From assembly GCA_003523945.1 (NCBI GenBank), contig DOFS01000477.1:1-12845 (forward strand): 12,845 bases of DNA. The letters run 5' to 3'. A program made the position numbers and the translations under genes. The notes under the pieces are model-generated. The model ran no database searches. It saw nothing but the letters and a program-made list of their open reading frames with translations, and was not told the origin of the DNA. This stretch comes from Nitrospiraceae bacterium. GTDB lineage: Bacteria; Nitrospirota; Nitrospiria; Nitrospirales; UBA8639. Below are positions 1 through 6,574 of this stretch, one piece after another (positions within the stretch are counted from its first letter, which is position 1; each line of letters begins with the position of its first letter).

Positions 1-78
1 CCCTGGATTGGCAAAGGCCATAGATAGGGCGAAGGTGCTAGCACCCACCGTTCCAAGAAAAATTCCAATCCCTTTCAT
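1..78 (-). CDS. N-terminus of a secreted protein, cut by the window edge
   Basis: Reading leftward from the ATG at 76-78, 26 codons are open to the window edge. They encode a short basic start (MKGIG), a hydrophobic stretch and an Ala-rich end (SMAFANPG), the form of a Sec signal peptide with a likely cleavage site after AFA. A good ribosome binding site (AGGAG, 86-90) lies 7 nt upstream of the ATG, and a near-consensus promoter lies further upstream at 169-197. The mature protein is outside the window, so its function cannot be stated. Confidence 0.7.
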   Translation of the reverse strand, partial: MKGIGIFLGTVGASTFALSMAFANPG

Positions 79-168
79 AAGACCGCTCCTTTGTTGGTTA
101 TGACCGGTTAACAATAGAAAATGGTCGGGATATATGCATGCCGAATAGTAGTCATAATGGAAGACGAG

Positions 169-197
169 ATCTTATTCAGATTGGACGGTCGTGTCAA
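169..197 (-). promoter_or_regulatory. Sigma-70 type promoter for the secreted-protein gene at 1-78
   Basis: On the minus strand a perfect -35 box TTGACA (192-197) is followed after exactly 17 nt by TAAGAT (169-174; four of six matches to TATAAT). Transcription would start near 162 and give a leader of about 80 nt before the ATG at 78. The site lies in the gap downstream of the kinase gene, so the secreted-protein gene is probably a separate transcription unit. Confidence 0.6.
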
Positions 198-259
198 GCT
201 TGGGCATTCAAAATGCCTGAAAATTCTTACTGTAGTCGCTTCGTGGTGCTTCCTCTCGA

Positions 260-2065
260 TCAATTAACTGGGCGACGAGGCCGATAGGGAGTCCTTGGCC
301 GGGGAGCTGGCATGAGAATGGTGACGGTTGTTCCCTTTTCTGGCTCACTCGCGATACTGATCTGCCCCTGATGCTCCTCAACAACTTTTTTCACGGTCGC
401 CAAACCCAACCCGGTCCCTGATCGCTTTGTGGTGAAATAGGGTTCAAACACTTTATCCACAAATTCGGCCGGAATGGGAACCCCATCGTTGGCAATAGTT
501 ATCTGAAGTTCCGGCTTTCGAGCCCTGGTGAGCATGACTTCCACACGCAAATGCCCTCCAGGAGACATGGCCTCGATAGCATTTTTAAAAATACACAGAA
601 ATACATGTTGCATTTTCACTTCATCCCACCGGACTTGTGCCAACCGAGCCGGCACCTTCTTGATGACCTCAATGCGATTCACACGAATGTCCGTCGAGAC
701 CAACGAAAAGGCCTTATCTAATAAATCCTGAACCCGGCACATCTTTCGATCAAGTTCTAACGGTTTGGCAAAGTCCAGAATTTCATTTAATACTGTTTCG
801 ATACGAATCATATCCCGCATGGCATTTTCGACGCGGGTTTGCGAATCGAAATCGAGATCGGCGTCGGTCGTAATTTCTTCTAGCTGCGCCCTGATAAATC
901 CAATGGGTTCACGGATTTCTGTGGCCAGGAACGAGCTCACTTCATGCAGTGCAGCACGTCGCTCTTCTTTACGCACATCCCCCCCTTCCGGGGGAGCTGA
1001 AACTACCTGCCCCTTAAGAACAGGTTGTTCCGTTTGAGGTGGAGGGGCATCCATGACGGAGAGGTGACACGACGGGTCTTCAAATAATTCCACCAATTTG
1101 GTCGTGACGGCCTCGAGGCTTTTGGAATCGCTCCCAATTTGATCAAAATTATTAGGATTTTTTGACGCTAACGTGATCGTTCCTGCCACTCGCCCCCTGA
1201 CATAAAATGGCACCACAATAGTCGACGCGAATCGATCGCGATAGAGCTGTTTATAGTCGTGGAAACGCCCCTGCGTAGAGGCCAAATTATTGTCACAGCG
1301 GGGCTTTCGATGACGAACAGACCATCCGGAAGCCGAATCATCTAAAGAGAGAAGCTGTCCTGGGCTCACATCCCGTTTCTGAGTTCCAAACACACCTAAC
1401 ACTTCTAATGTCGCAGCAAGAGGGTCATAAATGCTGACCCAGCCCCGATCAAAAGACAATTCCCCCTCCACTTCTGTCAAAATACTCCCTATCCGCTCTT
1501 GAACATCCGCATTCGAATAGGTTCGAGCCGCGGGGGTATGTCCCTCTTCCCCAGCCACTGCCACCGACAAAGATTCATGCGCCACTAATGGCTTGCTCAA
1601 GATGAGCGATGAGCCAAAGAGTCCCGCTTTTTTTAATTCTGTAGAAATATGGGTGACATTAGATAAGAGCGTCGATTTTTCTCGTTTGGTCAGGGCCGCA
1701 TTTTCTCGTCTGGCTAGCACCAGCGCCCCATACACTCGCCCGCCAAATTTTAACGGAAGGACCAACGCGGTCTTGCTCCCCGGAGTCACCATGCGAATTC
1801 GAAGGACGCTTTCAAGCTCCCCGCCGGCCCCATTACGGACAGCGACACTTTTCAAATCCTCCATTGATAGCGCACGGAGAATCGCACGGATTTCTCTCGG
1901 AGAAAATCCTCGGGAGACCTGCTCGACTAAAGGACCGCCATCATGCGTCATAATCGCAACCAAGACCGCTTCCATTCCGACCTCATTGACCACGGAAGTC
2001 AGAATCTTTTGAAGGGTACTTTGTTGTCTGGTGGCTAGTGTAGATTCAGCAAGACGATTGGCCAT
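260..2065 (-). CDS. GAF-domain sensor histidine kinase-like protein lacking the H-box histidine
   Basis: A cytosolic 601-residue protein with no membrane segment. Residues about 15-150 and 185-335 each look like a GAF sensor domain; a variable Pro-rich linker (about 340-365) leads to a DHp-like helix pair (about 370-440) and a HATPase_c domain (about 480-590). The ATPase shows the N-box (Lys494-Asn495), a variant G1 box (Asn526-Asp-Gly-Val-Pro530) and a canonical G2 box GTGLGL (550-555). At the H-box the sequence is TEIREPI: the position normally held by the phosphorylated His is Thr382 (codon ACA, 920-922), while the following E, R and P are kept. His374 lies eight residues earlier. Family knowledge says such kinases phosphorylate a response regulator, but no regulator gene is present here. 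The protein may therefore be a pseudokinase or use another residue. The chosen ATG has an AGAGG site (2076-2080) 10 nt upstream. Confidence 0.85.
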   Translation of the reverse strand: MANRLAESTLATRQQSTLQKILTSVVNEVGMEAVLVAIMTHDGGPLVEQVSRGFSPREIRAILRALSMEDLKSVAVRNGAGGELESVLRIRMVTPGSKTALVLPLKFGGRVYGALVLARRENAALTKREKSTLLSNVTHISTELKKAGLFGSSLILSKPLVAHESLSVAVAGEEGHTPAARTYSNADVQERIGSILTEVEGELSFDRGWVSIYDPLAATLEVLGVFGTQKRDVSPGQLLSLDDSASGWSVRHRKPRCDNNLASTQGRFHDYKQLYRDRFASTIVVPFYVRGRVAGTITLASKNPNNFDQIGSDSKSLEAVTTKLVELFEDPSCHLSVMDAPPPQTEQPVLKGQVVSAPPEGGDVRKEERRAALHEVSSFLATEIREPIGFIRAQLEEITTDADLDFDSQTRVENAMRDMIRIETVLNEILDFAKPLELDRKMCRVQDLLDKAFSLVSTDIRVNRIEVIKKVPARLAQVRWDEVKMQHVFLCIFKNAIEAMSPGGHLRVEVMLTRARKPELQITIANDGVPIPAEFVDKVFEPYFTTKRSGTGLGLATVKKVVEEHQGQISIASEPEKGTTVTILMPAPRPRTPYRPRRPVN

Positions 2066-2209
2066 GCATAGGTTTCCTCTCAGAATTTTTGTGCACAGTG
2101 AGTGTCGGTTGTGTTTAAGGGATAAAGAGGAGTGGTGGTTTCCCAGTACCTCAATATATTCGTGGATCTCTCCTCAACCCCAGGAAGAACCATACAAGGA
2201 GTTTTTCCG

Positions 2210-2611
2210 TTAATTAATATGGCGAATTTTTCGACCGGATGAAGGATGAGTGACAATTTCAATTCGGCCTTGCTCAGAAATCCAAAGATTTAAGACTCCA
2301 CTCACCAAACTGATGAGGAGCGCGCCGCCTACCGCCGACCAAAATCCGGCGACGATAAATCCTTTGACCATGATTGATACCAGATAGAGGAGGAAGCCGT
2401 TAATGAGAACCATGAAAAGCCCTAACGTCACGAGAATAAATGGGGCGGAAAGCAGATAGAGAATGGGACGGATAATGGCATTGAGAAATGCAAGAATGAC
2501 CACTGCTGCAATCCCCGGAGCGACCCCTGTTATTTCAATGCCAGGGATTATTTGGCTTGCCAACCACACCGCAAACCCCGTAATCCCACATCGAATAAAA
2601 AACCCCTTCAT
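2210..2611 (-). CDS. Small four-helix membrane protein, phage holin 4_2 / YvlD family
   Basis: A 133-residue protein made of four hydrophobic segments (about 5-22, 33-49, 53-79 and 86-108) with the family signature around NAIIRPIL (44-51) and the following Gly/Leu/Asn-rich helix. This matches the Phage_holin_4_2 (PF04020, YvlD-like) family; despite the name, members are usually ordinary chromosomal inner-membrane proteins with no known lysis role. The tail after residue 112 is polar and probably cytosolic. An in-frame TGA lies a short way upstream with no other start in between, so this ATG is the first possible one. The GGAGG motif is unusually close, with only 1 nt before the ATG. It lies 85 bp after the carotenoid gene and 144 bp before the kinase gene on the same strand. 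There is no prophage context. Confidence 0.82.
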   Translation of the reverse strand: MKGFFIRCGITGFAVWLASQIIPGIEITGVAPGIAAVVILAFLNAIIRPILYLLSAPFILVTLGLFMVLINGFLLYLVSIMVKGFIVAGFWSAVGGALLISLVSGVLNLWISEQGRIEIVTHPSSGRKIRHIN

Positions 2612-2696
2612 CCCTCCATCATACCGACCCTGTGGTCATGGCCTCAAGCACAACCCGCATCGGCTTAAAGACCTCTTTTGGGCATCGCTGTCCTCC

Positions 2697-3503
2697 CTAA
2701 GGTCCGCCAATTCTTTGATAGGACCACCCACGCCACAATGTAGAGAGAAGAACTGCGGTGAGCGGAAAGAAGATGAAGCACCCCACTATACCCATCAGCA
2801 TTTCACCAATCCAAAAAGTGACGGTCAAGTTAAAAGCCAAAACACCGTAATAGAGGCCAATACCCAGGAGCAACTCCCATTTCACCACTTCCCGCGGAAT
2901 GGGGTGTGACGCATAAGGGCCTCGTTCCAACCATCGGTAACCCAAGAGCGATAGAAATCCGACTACAGCCCATCCGGCAAAATTTGCGAGGGGAATACCA
3001 AAATACACGGCCTCCTGTGGATAGCCGTAAATTTTCCCTAAAAACCATCGGTCCCCTTGCAGAGCCACTGGATCAATTACAACATCTGAAAAGGTGAAGA
3101 ATACCACGGTTAAGCCCACAACAGGCCATGAAGTCCGTAGCCCCTGATCGAATCGCCATCCATGTCGTCCGGCCTGCTTGGTAGGAGGCAACACGAACAC
3201 CAGAGCCAGACAATAGCTCGCAAATAATAAAAACGAGAAGGAGAGAGAATCCATGAAGGGGATATTCGAAAGGTACAGCTCTTGATCTTGAGTAGACCCG
3301 GTATAAAAATACTCGCCAAAGGGGATCCCGATCCTGGTTGAGGCATATTCACAGATAAACGCCGTCCCCCACGTGAGACCAAACAGCCGACCGGTCCGCT
3401 GCCACCCTAAGAGTTTTTGCCCGCCATAAAGAGATACCCCTAGAAAGATAAAAACATAGGGCCTGAGAATGAACGTGTTGGCAAATAGGTAAAAGTATTC
3501 CAA
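2697..3503 (-). CDS. CruF-like carotenoid biosynthesis membrane protein (PF04240 family)
   Basis: A 268-residue polytopic membrane protein with about seven hydrophobic segments. It carries the hallmarks of the Caroten_synth/DUF422 family: a block with conserved acidic and aromatic residues at 51-68 (CEYASTRIGIPFGEYFYT), IDPVA at 143-147, and YFGIPLANFAGW at 167-178. Characterised members (CruF) hydrate the 1',2' double bond of gamma-carotene or related acyclic ends in the cytoplasmic membrane. The exact substrate here is unknown. The start is a TTG (3501-3503): no ATG or GTG occurs nearby, and no clear ribosome binding site is visible. The TTG lies 45 nt after the hpnA stop, in the same frame, with all 15 intervening codons open, so expression is probably coupled to hpnA. 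Its neighbours ispA and hpnA support an isoprenoid-lipid role. Confidence 0.83.
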   Translation of the reverse strand: MEYFYLFANTFILRPYVFIFLGVSLYGGQKLLGWQRTGRLFGLTWGTAFICEYASTRIGIPFGEYFYTGSTQDQELYLSNIPFMDSLSFSFLLFASYCLALVFVLPPTKQAGRHGWRFDQGLRTSWPVVGLTVVFFTFSDVVIDPVALQGDRWFLGKIYGYPQEAVYFGIPLANFAGWAVVGFLSLLGYRWLERGPYASHPIPREVVKWELLLGIGLYYGVLAFNLTVTFWIGEMLMGIVGCFIFFPLTAVLLSTLWRGWSYQRIGGP

Positions 3504-3548
3504 AACTTCGCTTCGTCGATGGGATTGATTAAAACTTGAAACGGGGTG

Positions 3549-4535
3549 TCAGGCGTATCCGTGTTGGCGAAACCACTCTACCGATTTTTTCAGAGCCATT
3601 TCCACCGGGGTTTGGGGAAGATCCAGTTCTTGCCGCGCCTTGGTGCAATCATAATGCATATAATACTTGGCCATCCGCACCCCTTCCAAAGGAATCCGAG
3701 GGGGACGGTGGGTCATCAGATTGGAAATCCAGTGATTTACATGAGCCATGGGAAGCACGAGCCGCCAAGGCAATCGAAGACGCGGGGCAGGTACTCCTGT
3801 TAGGCGACTGAGTATCTGACAAACCTCCTTCAATGTAAGATTTTGATTGCCCAGAATATACCGCTCACCAACCCGACCGCGCTCCATTGCTCGGACATGC
3901 CCGATAGCGACATCTTCAACATCCACTAAATTCATCCCGGTTTCTATATATGCCAACATTCGGCCACGCATAAAATCCACAATAATTTGGCCAGTTGGAG
4001 TAGGTTTGACGTCCCGTTCTCCCACAGGAGCCGTTGGATTGACAATAACCACAGGTAATCCCTCTTGGACCAATCGGAGGACTTCCTGCTCCGCCAAAAA
4101 TTTAGATCGCTTATAATCGCCTGCCAGTTGGGCCAACGTTGGAAAGAGTGTTTCACTCCCAAGCCCCCCTTGATCAGGCAACCCGATCGCACCAATCGTA
4201 CTAGTGTAGACGATTCGTTGAACACCCGCCTCGCCTGCTGCACGTAATAAATTCCTGGTCCCGTCGACATTAATGGCATAAAAGGTGGAAGGGTCTTGAG
4301 CCCACAAGGCATAATGTGCAGCCACATGATAAAGCCCTTCGCAGCCGGCCATGGCTTTTTTGAGGGACAAGGGATCCTGCAAATCTCCCTGAACGGTTTC
4401 AACAGGCAACCCTTCAAGATTTTTCAGATTGCTGGTCGGCCGAATCAGTACACGGACCTCATTGCCTTGCGCAACGACTGCTCGTGTCACCGCAGCCCCA
4501 ATGAAGCCCGAAGACCCTGTAATGAGTACTTTCAT
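3549..4535 (-). CDS. hpnA: Hopanoid-associated sugar epimerase HpnA
   Basis: A 328-residue extended short-chain dehydrogenase/reductase. The N-terminus has the NAD(P)-binding TGSSGFIG motif (6-13), the catalytic Ser/Thr region TSTIGA (111-116) and the catalytic Tyr141-x3-Lys145 pair (YKRSK). The overall sequence (for example HVAAHYALWAQ at 70-80, NPTAPVGERD and the YILGNQNLTL region) matches the HpnA family, which occurs in hopanoid gene clusters. Its precise reaction is not firmly established; it is thought to act on the sugar-like head group of elongated hopanoids. Length is normal for the family. The ATG is the natural family start although no strong ribosome binding site is seen. It lies 103 bp after ispA and 45 bp before the CruF-like gene. 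No squalene-hopene cyclase is in the window. Confidence 0.9.
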   Translation of the reverse strand: MKVLITGSSGFIGAAVTRAVVAQGNEVRVLIRPTSNLKNLEGLPVETVQGDLQDPLSLKKAMAGCEGLYHVAAHYALWAQDPSTFYAINVDGTRNLLRAAGEAGVQRIVYTSTIGAIGLPDQGGLGSETLFPTLAQLAGDYKRSKFLAEQEVLRLVQEGLPVVIVNPTAPVGERDVKPTPTGQIIVDFMRGRMLAYIETGMNLVDVEDVAIGHVRAMERGRVGERYILGNQNLTLKEVCQILSRLTGVPAPRLRLPWRLVLPMAHVNHWISNLMTHRPPRIPLEGVRMAKYYMHYDCTKARQELDLPQTPVEMALKKSVEWFRQHGYA

Positions 4536-4554
4536 AAAAATCTGAGGCCGCCAA

Positions 4555-4605
4555 TGGGTTCAATACCAATACAACATGACTGCCGTCTAGAGAACTGGGT
4601 TCAAT
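4555..4605. repeat. 10-bp direct repeat in the ispA-hpnA gap
   Basis: TGGGTTCAAT occurs at 4555-4564 and again at 4596-4605, 41 bp apart (close to four helical turns), just upstream of hpnA. It could be a pair of protein-binding sites controlling hpnA, but two 10-mers this close may also be chance. Confidence 0.3.
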
Positions 4606-4638
4606 GAGAAAGGGTAGGGAGTTGGCGTAAAGCCTTTT

Positions 4639-5529
4639 TCAAGACCGTCGCGCCATAATATAGGTAGCAATGTGACGTAAGGGGTCCGCCTGCTTATCAA
4701 AAGTATTTAATCGGGTTATCGCGCGTTGAACACACTCCTCTCCCAGTTGTCTGGCGCCTTCAACCCCAAAAAATGAGGGATAGGTCTGCTTCCCTCTCTT
4801 TTCATCCGTCCCTGAATTCTTTCCCAATTCCTCCCTGGTCCCCACCATGTCCAAGACGTCATCGGCAATTTGAAAAGCCAGACCAATATCCTCTGAATAG
4901 TCGGTTAGGCATTGCATTTGTTGAGCCGTAGCTTCGCCGATAATGCTGCCGATCCGGACCGCGGCACGAATCAGACGCCCTGTTTTAAAGCTGTGGATTT
5001 GCTGGAGATGGGCTAAATCAATCTCCTGATTTTCGGCCTGGATATCCATCACCTGCCCGCCCACCATTCCCTGGTGACCGGAACCCTGGGACAATTCCCG
5101 TACAATGTCTAACTGTTGCGCAACCGAGAACCCACCTGTTCCATCACCCCTGCTGCAAAGCTCAAATGCCATGGTTAGCAACGCATCACCCGCCAAAATG
5201 GCCATGCCATCCCCGAATACTTTGTGGTTGGTTAACCGGCCTCGCCGATAATCATCGTCATCCATTGCCGGAAGATCATCATGAATGAGGGAATAGGTAT
5301 GAACTAACTCCAAAGAAGCGGCGAACGGCAATATGGCATCGCGGTCATATCCCAAAGCTTGGGCCGCCGCAATGGCCAAAATCGGACGAATGCGTTTGCC
5401 TCCACCCAGCAGGCTATATCGCATGGACTCGTACAGTCGTTGAGGGTGGGCCGAGGTCTGAGGAACACTCTGCTCCAAAAACTGGTCAACCCGTTTGCGC
5501 TGTTGGTCTAAATAGGCTTGAATGTTCAC
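4639..5529 (-). CDS. ispA: Polyprenyl (farnesyl/geranylgeranyl) diphosphate synthase
   Basis: A 296-residue trans-prenyltransferase close in length and sequence to E. coli IspA. It condenses isopentenyl diphosphate with allylic diphosphates in the cytosol to give FPP or GGPP, the precursors of squalene/hopanoids and carotenoids. Seen directly: GGGKRIRP (42-49), the first Asp-rich motif DDLPAMD (Asp84, Asp85, Asp90) and the second, DDVLD (Asp223, Asp224, Asp227). Tyr79 five residues before the first motif resembles IspA and favours a C15 product, but GGPP cannot be excluded. The start is GTG (5527-5529) without a purine-rich binding site; no better in-frame start exists upstream. It heads the minus-strand series ispA, hpnA and CruF-like gene, supplying the substrate for the pathways its neighbours suggest. 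Confidence 0.92.
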   Translation of the reverse strand: MNIQAYLDQQRKRVDQFLEQSVPQTSAHPQRLYESMRYSLLGGGKRIRPILAIAAAQALGYDRDAILPFAASLELVHTYSLIHDDLPAMDDDDYRRGRLTNHKVFGDGMAILAGDALLTMAFELCSRGDGTGGFSVAQQLDIVRELSQGSGHQGMVGGQVMDIQAENQEIDLAHLQQIHSFKTGRLIRAAVRIGSIIGEATAQQMQCLTDYSEDIGLAFQIADDVLDMVGTREELGKNSGTDEKRGKQTYPSFFGVEGARQLGEECVQRAITRLNTFDKQADPLRHIATYIMARRS

Positions 5530-5541
5530 AAAGGAGAGATT

Positions 5542-5679
5542 ATGGGCCGTGGAAGGATAGACAAAATCGTTGAAGACCCTATCAAAAGGATTTTTGGGGT
5601 GTCAAATTGCGAGCATAAAAAGTTGGGGCATAAGTTCAGTAAATTGTTCCCCAGAATTTTCTTCATTGTTTTCATCTGA
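5542..5679 (+). CDS. Possible 45-residue small protein or leader peptide
   Basis: An ATG at 5542 follows a strong ribosome binding site (AAGGAG, 5531-5536) at 5-nt spacing, the best-looking one in this region, and opens a 45-codon frame ending in TGA at 5677-5679. The peptide begins MGRGRIDKIVEDPIKRIF, is strongly basic in the middle and ends in a hydrophobic FFIVFI. I recognise no family. It lies 12 bp from the divergent ispA start and 23 bp before the zinc-finger gene at 5703, which itself has no visible ribosome binding site. A translated leader that couples to or regulates the downstream genes is therefore possible. It may also be a chance frame; length alone gives little support. Confidence 0.4.
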   Translation: MGRGRIDKIVEDPIKRIFGVSNCEHKKLGHKFSKLFPRIFFIVFI

Positions 5680-5688
5680 GCTACTCAG
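5676..5688 (+). promoter_or_regulatory. Perfect 13-bp dyad just before the zinc-finger gene
   Basis: CTGAG-CTA-CTCAG is a perfect inverted repeat with a 3-nt loop. It spans the stop codon of the 45-codon ORF and ends 14 bp before the ATG at 5703. In RNA it would form a small hairpin where a ribosome binding site would be expected; in DNA it could be an operator half-site pair. There is no T-run, so it is not a terminator. Confidence 0.3.
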
Positions 5689-5702
5689 TATACTTTTCTC
5701 CC

Positions 5703-5987
5703 ATGAGCATTCGAAATCGAGCCGGAGAGTGGGAACCCCTGTTGTTGGGTATCGAACCCCAAATGTGCGGGGTGTGTGGCGAAGGCCTGTACCGGAATCT
5801 TACCATGCTCCGTGGGGGATGGTCTCGTTGTAGCATCTGTGATCGGTTCGTCCATTATAGCTGCCTGGCCAGCGGGAAGGTCTCTTACCTGAAAAAACGC
5901 CCGCGCGTGTGCAAAACTTGCGCAGCACAACAGACTTCCTCACCACCCAATAAGTCCACGCCTTCGGTGCCTGCCGAAGTCAAATAA
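5703..5987 (+). CDS. Small protein with a PHD-finger-like C4HC3 zinc-binding pattern
   Basis: A 94-residue soluble protein with eight candidate zinc ligands in the order Cys22, Cys25, Cys43, Cys46, His51, Cys54, Cys70, Cys73. The spacing (C-x2-C-x17-C-x2-C-x4-H-x2-C-x15-C-x2-C) is that of a cross-braced PHD or PHD-like finger, and the central CSICDRFVHYSC closely resembles the PHD core. The Trp that usually precedes the last Cys pair is absent. The tail (about 75-94) is a Pro/Ser/Lys-rich extension that is likely disordered. PHD fingers are mainly eukaryotic histone readers; in a bacterium the fold could bind zinc simply for stability or mediate a protein contact. The first in-frame start is the ATG at 5703. 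Its stop TAA shares its last base with the ATG of the membrane-protein gene, so the two are almost certainly co-translated. The function is unknown. Confidence 0.75.
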   Translation: MSIRNRAGEWEPLLLGIEPQMCGVCGEGLYRNLTMLRGGWSRCSICDRFVHYSCLASGKVSYLKKRPRVCKTCAAQQTSSPPNKSTPSVPAEVK

Positions 5988-6328
5988 TGGAATATCCAGG
6001 GCTTTCAACCACTCAAGCTATGGGTTCTCCTCGACTCTCAGCATCCTTTCTCCATTTTTTTCTGGCTCCCGTTCTTTGTGCATTTAGTGGATTTCATACA
6101 GCCAGCTATCTTTTCGTTGGCCTTTACACTTGGCCTCGAACCAGTCGGGTGATTGTCCTGACCATTGGCATGCTCATTTTTTCTTATGAGTTCATTTATA
6201 AGAACCAGGCGTCACGTCCTACTCCCACATGGAAATATTCTTCCTTTGAGTCGGCATTTTATACCTGCGTACTTCCCTATGCGATCGGAGCCGGAGCACT
6301 TTGGGCCCTCGCGGGCCTATCAAAATAA
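5987..6328 (+). CDS. Small integral membrane protein of unknown function
   Basis: A 113-residue protein with hydrophobic segments at about 20-47 (possibly two helices), 54-71 and 90-110, so three or four membrane passes. A short polar loop rich in Pro and Lys lies around 72-86. No family is recognised. Its ATG overlaps the stop of the zinc-finger gene by one base (TAATG), which indicates translational coupling and possibly a physical partnership between a cytosolic zinc-finger protein and a membrane anchor. An alternative internal Met at residue 12 would remove only a polar leader. Confidence 0.7.
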   Translation: MEYPGLSTTQAMGSPRLSASFLHFFLAPVLCAFSGFHTASYLFVGLYTWPRTSRVIVLTIGMLIFSYEFIYKNQASRPTPTWKYSSFESAFYTCVLPYAIGAGALWALAGLSK

Positions 6329-6388
6329 GGCCGCTCTACTGCCAGTACACCTGAACCTGTTTTGTTTTATGGAGAGGATAAAACCATC

Positions 6389-6568
6389 ATGAAAAATGTG
6401 GAATTGACTGTGAACGGAACGATGCTAACCATTACGGTCGATCTGTCGAAAGATTTTGGCCCCTCTTCATCGGGCAAAACAACAATCATTGCCTCAACCG
6501 AAGGTAATGTCTCGATACCCGATCGAGAAGAAAAAATCGGGCTAAATATTTATAAGAAAAAAACCTAA
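6389..6568 (+). CDS. 59-residue small protein of unknown function
   Basis: The frame opens at an upstream TTG, but the ATG at 6389 (MKNVELTVNG) is the likelier start. It has a GGAGAGG motif about 10 nt upstream (6371-6377), and the peptide then begins with a regular beta-strand pattern. The sequence alternates polar and hydrophobic residues, with a central FGPSSSGKTTIIAST and a closing GLNIYKKK; it looks like a small all-beta protein. The SSSGKT stretch superficially resembles a P-loop, but the protein is far too short to be an NTPase. From memory, similar very short proteins with FGPS.SGKT....ST and GLNVY occur in several bacterial phyla; this should be confirmed by search. It is the last gene of the plus-strand cluster and stops 6 bp from the convergent uvrA stop. 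Confidence 0.72.
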   Translation: MKNVELTVNGTMLTITVDLSKDFGPSSSGKTTIIASTEGNVSIPDREEKIGLNIYKKKT

Positions 6569-6574
6569 ATTTCC

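Noticed and set aside
203..217. GGCATT-CAA-AATGCC hairpin downstream of the kinase gene
   Set aside because: It is a perfect 6-bp stem but has no T-run on either strand, so I could not call it a terminator.
2080..2262. 60-codon minus-strand frame between the holin-like and kinase genes
   Set aside because: It overlaps the conserved end of the holin-like gene in another frame. It has no ribosome binding site and no protein-like pattern.
2210..2611. Prophage or lysis module suggested by the holin-family protein
   Set aside because: There are no endolysin, structural, integrase or attachment-site features nearby. This family is commonly chromosomal and not lytic.
3944..4417. 157-codon minus-strand frame inside hpnA
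   Set aside because: It is an out-of-frame shadow of a clearly recognised SDR gene and has no family features of its own.
5570..5833. 87-codon plus-strand frame overlapping the 45-codon ORF and the zinc-finger gene
   Set aside because: Its composition is not protein-like. It overlaps the zinc-finger gene, whose Cys/His pattern and overlap with the next gene prove the other frame.
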